35,789 bases of DNA from Neobacillus cucumis (lineage in GTDB: Bacteria > Bacillota > Bacilli > Bacillales > Cytobacillaceae). The DNA is taken from contig NZ_JAFBEX010000039.1 of the NCBI RefSeq assembly GCF_016908975.1, forward strand, positions 1 through 35,789, read 5' to 3'. The position numbers and the translations under genes were made by a program. The notes under the pieces are model-generated. The model did no database searches and had not been told where the DNA came from. It worked only from the letters and a program-made list of their open reading frames with translations. Of the stretch, positions 31,760-35,789 are shown in pieces (within the stretch, counting starts at the first letter, position 1; each line of letters opens with the position of its first letter).

Positions 31760-32761
31760 ATGCCAACCATTAATATACCTGTATCGGTTTTAAATTTAGC
31801 ACCTATTCGTGAGGGACAAGATTCCAAACAAGCAATTGAGGCAATGATAAATCTTGCGCAGGCTGTAGAAAGAATGGGTTATCAACGCTATTGGATTGCG
31901 GAGCATCATAACACCTCGACACTGGTTAGTTCAGCAACTTCGATTTTAATTCAACACACATTGGAACATACGAAACAAATCAAAGTTGGATCGGGTGGGA
32001 TTATGTTGCCAAATCATGCACCCCTTGTAGTGGCGGAGCAATTTGGGACAATGGCGACAATGTTTCCAAACCGGGTCGACCTAGGACTTGGCCGTGCTCC
32101 CGGAACCGATATGATGACAGCAAGTGCCTTAAGGCGTTCGAAAAATGATTCTGTTTATACCTTCCCGCAGGATGTACAGTCATTACTTACTTATTTCGGA
32201 CCAATTGAGGAGCAAGGTTATGTTAAAGCGTATCCTGGGGTTGGTAGCAATATCCCGATTTATATTTTAGGATCTTCAACAGATTCCGCTTATCTTGCCG
32301 CAAGTTTGGGACTGCCATATGTATTTGCTTCCCACTTTGCACCAAGATTCATGGAAGAAGCGATTACGATTTATCGTGAGCGATTCCAGCCATCAGAGTA
32401 CCTCGAAAAACCATACATGATGGTCTGCTTAAATGTGATTGCTGCTGAAACCGATGAGGAAGCGTCATTCCTATCGACTACCATGAAGCAATTTTTCCTA
32501 AATGTCGTCCGCGGGACACAAAATCCATTGCGACCGCCAGTTGAAAATTTAGATGAGCTTTGGAACCCAATGGAAAAAGAAATGGCTTCCTCGATGTCGA
32601 GTGTTACATTATTGGGCAGTAAAAAAACCGTCAGTCAGCAATTAACGAATTTCCAAGAGAGATACAATGTCGATGAAATCATGGCGGTGTCATATATCTT
32701 TAGTCCAGAAAAGCAAAAACGTTCGTATGAGATATTTAAGGAAATCGTTGATGGACAATGA
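31760..32761 (+). CDS. LLM-class flavin-dependent oxidoreductase
   Basis: 333 aa luciferase-like monooxygenase. Blocks: RYWIAEHHNTSTLVSSATSI near 40, KVGSGGIMLPNHAPLVVAEQ near 75, FPNRVDLGLGRAPGTD near 100 and NIPIYILGSSTDSAYLAASL near 165, all typical of the group 1 bacterial enzymes that use FMNH2. The ATG at 31760 follows AAAGGA by about 10 nt; the longer frame starts inside that site. It is monocistronic; TATAAT about 30 bp upstream is a likely -10. Natural substrate unknown. Confidence 0.88.
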   Translation: MPTINIPVSVLNLAPIREGQDSKQAIEAMINLAQAVERMGYQRYWIAEHHNTSTLVSSATSILIQHTLEHTKQIKVGSGGIMLPNHAPLVVAEQFGTMATMFPNRVDLGLGRAPGTDMMTASALRRSKNDSVYTFPQDVQSLLTYFGPIEEQGYVKAYPGVGSNIPIYILGSSTDSAYLAASLGLPYVFASHFAPRFMEEAITIYRERFQPSEYLEKPYMMVCLNVIAAETDEEASFLSTTMKQFFLNVVRGTQNPLRPPVENLDELWNPMEKEMASSMSSVTLLGSKKTVSQQLTNFQERYNVDEIMAVSYIFSPEKQKRSYEIFKEIVDGQ

Positions 32762-32768
32762 TTGATGA

Positions 32769-32806
32769 TAAAAAAAACACCCTCTGTAAACACAGAGGGT
32801 GTTTTT
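32769..32806. terminator. Bidirectional terminator, LLM gene and serC
   Basis: AAAAAACACCCTCTGT pairs with ACAGAGGGTGTTTTTT with a short loop; very strong and symmetric. Confidence 0.95.
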
Positions 32807-33904
32807 TTAGTTATTATCTTTTTGGAATTGAGTCATAAATTCGCTGAAAGCTTGGCAAGCTTCAACTAGGACAGCATTATAGGCAGACACGCGGCATCCG
32901 CCGATAGAACGGTGACCGTTTACTCCAACAAATCCTTCTTGTTTAGCCTGTTCTAAGAATTTCTTCTCTAGTTCCGGACTTTTTAAATTAAAGGTTAGGT
33001 TCATGAGTGAGCGGCTGTCTTGGTTCGCATGACCAATGTAGAAACCGTTGCTTTCGTCAATAACTGAGTAAATAAGGTTTGCTTTTTCTTCATTTTGCTT
33101 AGCGATTGATTCCAAACCACCTAATTCTCGTGCCCAATTTAGAACTTCTCCAAGCATGTAAATACCAAAGGTTGGTGGTGTATTGTAAAGCGAATTATTT
33201 TTTGCATGTGTGCTGTACTTTAACATCGTTGGGATATTTGTGTTTGCACGTTCTAGAAAATCTTTGCGGATAATGACAACCGTAACACCTGATGGACCAA
33301 GATTCTTTTGGGCACCCGCATAAATAAGAGCAAACTTGCTAACATCGATTGGTGTAGAAAGAATATCACTAGACATGTCGGCAATTAGAGGTACATCACC
33401 TGTATCAGGGAAGTCTTTCCACTGTGTACCATAAATCGTATTGTTAGATGTGATGTGGACGTAAGCATCGTCCTTGTCGAATTGTAATTCTTCTAATTTT
33501 GGAATGCTACGATAGTTGCCTTCTTTTGTTGATGCAGCCTGATATACTTCACCAAATAATTTAGCTTCAGCGAAGGCTTTTTCTGACCAAGAACCGGTCA
33601 TAACATAACTAGCTTTTTTCCCAGGTTGTAAAAAATTCATTGGGATCATGGAAAACTGGAGACTAGCTCCGCCTTGTAAAAATAGAACTTCATAGTTATC
33701 AGGAATAGCTAATAATTCTTTTAAGCTGTTAATCGCCTGATTATGTACTTCTTCGTAAGGTCGGCTACGGTGGCTTAGTTCCATAACTGACATTCCTGTA
33801 CCACGGAAATTAATTAGCTCCGCTTGAGCTTTTTCTAAGACTGAAAGAGGTAGTGCAGAAGGACCTGCATTAAAATTGTAGGCACGTTGTACTTGTAATT
33901 TCAC
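32807..33904 (-). CDS. serC: Phosphoserine aminotransferase
   Basis: 365 aa from a GTG with GGAGTG 8 nt upstream; the GTG three codons earlier is too close. SerC converts 3-phosphohydroxypyruvate and glutamate to phosphoserine, the second step of serine synthesis, and also serves pyridoxine synthesis. Fold type I PLP enzyme: Lys200 in YAGAQKNLGPSGVT forms the Schiff base. N-terminus AYNFNAGPSALPLSVLEKAQ, HRSRPYEEVH and the final GHRSIGGCRVSAYNA are family signatures. No serA neighbour in this window. A minus-strand TATAGT about 45 bp upstream may be the -10; its -35 is weak. Confidence 0.96.
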   Translation of the reverse strand: MKLQVQRAYNFNAGPSALPLSVLEKAQAELINFRGTGMSVMELSHRSRPYEEVHNQAINSLKELLAIPDNYEVLFLQGGASLQFSMIPMNFLQPGKKASYVMTGSWSEKAFAEAKLFGEVYQAASTKEGNYRSIPKLEELQFDKDDAYVHITSNNTIYGTQWKDFPDTGDVPLIADMSSDILSTPIDVSKFALIYAGAQKNLGPSGVTVVIIRKDFLERANTNIPTMLKYSTHAKNNSLYNTPPTFGIYMLGEVLNWARELGGLESIAKQNEEKANLIYSVIDESNGFYIGHANQDSRSLMNLTFNLKSPELEKKFLEQAKQEGFVGVNGHRSIGGCRVSAYNAVLVEACQAFSEFMTQFQKDNN

Positions 33905-34221
33905 ATTTCTCACTCCATCTATTTGGTTTATTACGACTATAACATAGATTCAATTTTCGGAAAATAAATTTTAGTTATTTCCGGGAAGTTATTTTACAAA
34001 AGTTTATTATTAGCAAAATGGAAACGTTTTATTAGGGGGGAATGTGAAAATTTTTTGAATTTTAATAGGATATACTGTACAAATTGTGTCTGTCTAGTTA
34101 TAGAGATTATGGAAACTTTCATGAATTAATACACTGGTTTTAATTATTTTTTGTCTGATGAGGTTTTTTCTTTTTTAAAAGAAATAATATAACCAAAGAT
34201 TATACAAAAAGGGGTTAAGGC
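33905..34221. other. Intergenic region between serC and yhfK
   Basis: AT-rich divergent region. It contains a partial cre-like sequence TGGAAACGTTTTAT at 34019-34032 that lacks the final CA, and TATACT at 34071-34076. No hairpin, riboswitch or gene was found. Confidence 0.5.
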
Positions 34222-34866
34222 ATGAAGGTTTTTGTGGTAGGTGCACACGGGAAAATTGGGACCCAATTGATTCGAATATTATCGAAATCGAATAAGCACA
34301 CAGTAAGAGCCATGGTGCGGGAGGCGGAACAAGCTTATAATTTCCAATCATTCGGAATTGAAACGGCAATTGTGAATCTAGAAGAAAGTGTCGAACAAAT
34401 TGCCGAAGGGGCAATGGGGTGTGATGCGATTGTCTTTACCGCCGGTTCTGGTGGTCATACAGGTGCAGATAAGACACTATTAGTCGATCTTGATGGTGCA
34501 GTTAAAACAATTGAAGCAGCAGCAGAGGCGAAAATAAAACGTTTTATCATGGTCAGTGCTCTTCAAGCACATAGAAGAGAAAACTGGAAAGAAGGTATAA
34601 AGCCTTACTACGTGGCTAAATATTACGCAGATAAGATGCTTGAGCAAAGTAATTTAACATATACAATTATACGTCCAGGCGGACTCTTAGACAGTGAAGG
34701 TACTGGTTCCATTTCAGTGGCTGAAAATATTAAAAGTGGAATGATTTCTCGTGAGGATGTAGCTAAAACAATAATCGCCTCGTTAGATGAAGGAAATACT
34801 TTTTATAAAGCTTTTGATCTTGTATCCGGAGAAATCTCGATTACGGAAGCGTTAAAACTTTTATAA
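34222..34866 (+). CDS. yhfK: NAD(P)-binding SDR-like protein YhfK
   Basis: 214 aa, identical in length to B. subtilis YhfK and similar throughout. Rossmann glycine loop VVGAHGKIGTQLI at residues 6-18; CDAIVFTAGSGGHTGADKTL, the strand FIMVSALQAHRREN, YYVAKYYADK (Tyr and Lys in the SDR-like YxxxK arrangement) and YTIIRPGGLLDSEGTG follow. Atypical SDR with no known substrate. AAAAGGGG precedes the ATG. Monocistronic with a terminator. Confidence 0.92.
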   Translation: MKVFVVGAHGKIGTQLIRILSKSNKHTVRAMVREAEQAYNFQSFGIETAIVNLEESVEQIAEGAMGCDAIVFTAGSGGHTGADKTLLVDLDGAVKTIEAAAEAKIKRFIMVSALQAHRRENWKEGIKPYYVAKYYADKMLEQSNLTYTIIRPGGLLDSEGTGSISVAENIKSGMISREDVAKTIIASLDEGNTFYKAFDLVSGEISITEALKLL

Positions 34867-34879
34867 AACGACATCAAGA

Positions 34880-34912
34880 TTTAAAAGACCTTGGAAAATT
34901 CAGGGTCTTTTT
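34880..34912 (+). terminator. Terminator of yhfK
   Basis: AAAGACCTTG pairs with CAGGGTCTTT (one G-T pair), then TTTT. It separates yhfK from the 5S gene. Confidence 0.85.
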
Positions 34913-35037
34913 GCATATAAATTTTCTTTTTTTAGTAGTGAGTAAGGCGAGTACTCTTTAGAAATTATTCAAAACAAAATGAACCTCTTCATTCTTCAAA
35001 AATACTCGTGCTACGTTTTAATGGAATAAATTTCTGG

Positions 35038-35066
35038 TTGTATATTTAGATTGTTGGTGATATGAT
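35038..35066 (+). promoter_or_regulatory. Promoter of the isolated 5S rRNA gene
   Basis: TTGTAT at 35038-35043, 17-bp spacer, TATGAT at 35061-35066. The -10 box is identical to that of rrn P1 downstream. Confidence 0.75.
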
Positions 35067-35101
35067 GTAAAAATCGTCTTTGAGAGAGGCATAAAAATAG
35101 T

Positions 35102-35217
<116 letters not shown>

Positions 35218-35220
35218 GAG

Positions 35221-35252
35221 AGACAGGAATTTACGTTTCTGTCTTTTTCTTT
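35221..35252 (+). terminator. Terminator of the 5S gene
   Basis: AGACAGGAA pairs with TTTCTGTCT, followed by TTTTTC. Closes the 5S unit before the next rrn promoters. Confidence 0.88.
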
Positions 35253-35282
35253 CCCCTTTTTGAGGATTGGAAAAACTATCTG

Positions 35283-35311
35283 TTGTAAGAAAACACTGAC
35301 GGTGTTATGAT
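35283..35311 (+). promoter_or_regulatory. rrn promoter P1
   Basis: TTGTAA at 35283-35288, 17-bp spacer, TATGAT at 35306-35311. Confidence 0.8.
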
Positions 35312-35367
35312 AGGAAAGTCGCTCTTGAAGAGAGTGAACAAGGAATCAAAAATGGAAAAACTTTCTA

Positions 35368-35396
35368 TTGTAACTTACTATTTACGATGTTATCTT
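35368..35396 (+). promoter_or_regulatory. rrn promoter P2
   Basis: TTGTAA at 35368-35373, 17-bp spacer, TATCTT at 35391-35396. Tandem with P1, as in Bacillus rRNA operons; similar GCTCTTGAA-containing sequences follow both. Confidence 0.75.
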
Positions 35397-35514
35397 AGAA
35401 AAGCTGCTCTTGAAAAAGAGCGTGCTAGTCAATTGGAAATAATTGATGATTGATAGAATGTGAGAAATCCGTTAAGATTGTATTTCTGTTGCTTTTAGTG
35501 ACATTGCTCTTTGA

Positions 35515-35528
35515 AAACTAAACAAACA
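35515..35528 (+). promoter_or_regulatory. boxA antitermination element of the rrn leader
   Basis: TGCTCTTTGAAAAC, the conserved Bacillus rrn leader boxA recognised by the NusB-S10 complex. Confidence 0.8.
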
Positions 35529-35602
35529 AATACGTCAACAAACAATAATTACTAGTTTCTTAATTGAAACTATGCCAACGTAACTTTTATGAGCAAATCA
35601 AA

Positions 35603-35789
35603 TTTCATGGAGAGTTTGATCCTGGCTCAGGACGAACGCTGGCGGCGTGCCTAATACATGCAAGTCGAGCGAATCAAATAAGAGCGCAGCTCTTTTGGTT
35701 AGCGGCGGACGGGTGAGTAACACGTGGGCAACCTGCCTGTAAGACTGGGATAACACCGGGAAACCGGTGCTAATACCGGATAACTCTTT
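35603..35789 (+). rRNA. 16S ribosomal RNA, 5' part
   Basis: Begins near TTTCATGGAGAGTTTGATCC and contains the universal AGAGTTTGATCCTGGCTCAG at 35611, then GACGAACGCTGGCGGCGTGC and the Bacillaceae-like V1 region. It runs off the right end of the window, so only the first 187 nt are present. Confidence 0.98.

Noticed and set aside
34019..34032. cre-like TGGAAACGTTTTAT
   Set aside because: It lacks the terminal CA of the consensus and is not palindromic, unlike the cre at 19171-19184.

Overview
The window comes from a low-GC, endospore-forming Firmicute of the Bacillaceae (Bacillus/Neobacillus-like). The evidence is the tRNA and rRNA sequences, strong GGAGG ribosome binding sites, and recognisable homologues of B. 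subtilis CcpN, YqfL/PpsR, YbxH, DacC, MhqO, CidA/CidB, YabR, SerC and YhfK. All identifications were made by eye from the sequence; no database was searched.

Layout. Bases 1-1080 hold ten tRNA genes (Gly-Leu-Pro-Ala-Met-Ser-Asp-Tyr-Trp-Leu) and a terminator, probably the tail of an rRNA operon outside the window. A leftward cysteine dioxygenase gene separates them from a second tRNA unit (Gly-Ile) with its own promoter and terminator. Next come an Fpg/Nei glycosylase and the operon ccpN-ppsR-ppdK (3.3-7.5 kb), which puts pyruvate phosphate dikinase, its regulatory kinase/phosphorylase and a gluconeogenesis repressor together. Bases 7.5-8.3 kb hold a degenerate 21-nt phased repeat, a YbxH-like gene and a compact type I toxin-antitoxin locus. 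A Suv3-like RNA helicase, DacC, a divergent endonuclease IV-like protein, a CBS-like fragment, an acidic protein, a FrnE-like DsbA oxidoreductase, a poly-serine protein and a stand-alone GTP cyclohydrolase II follow.

Bases 17.1-21.3 kb are a lactose/cellobiose-type PTS island: PRD regulator, EIIB, EIIC and EIIA, with a perfect cre site. Then come an mhqO-like dioxygenase with its operator, a lone glgC, a 173-bp MITE-like element with an 8-bp target duplication, a HAD phosphatase, a BsuPI lipoprotein, the cidR-cidA-cidB group, a Cof-type phosphatase and yabR. Bases 29.5-30.1 kb carry no clear protein gene but hold three nested perfect inverted repeats closed downstream by a terminator, a candidate structured RNA. 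After it come a gamma carbonic anhydrase, three small proteins (two possibly sporulation-linked), a luciferase-like oxidoreductase, serC and yhfK. The right end holds an isolated 5S rRNA gene with its own promoter and terminator, then tandem rrn promoters, boxA and the start of a 16S gene.

Most of the window is ordinary chromosomal housekeeping sequence between rRNA/tRNA clusters. The most interesting signals are the nested-repeat RNA candidate, the MITE-like element, the type I toxin locus, the 21-nt phased repeats, the EIIB gene without a canonical start codon, the independently transcribed 5S gene, and the endonuclease IV-like protein lacking one metal-ligand histidine.
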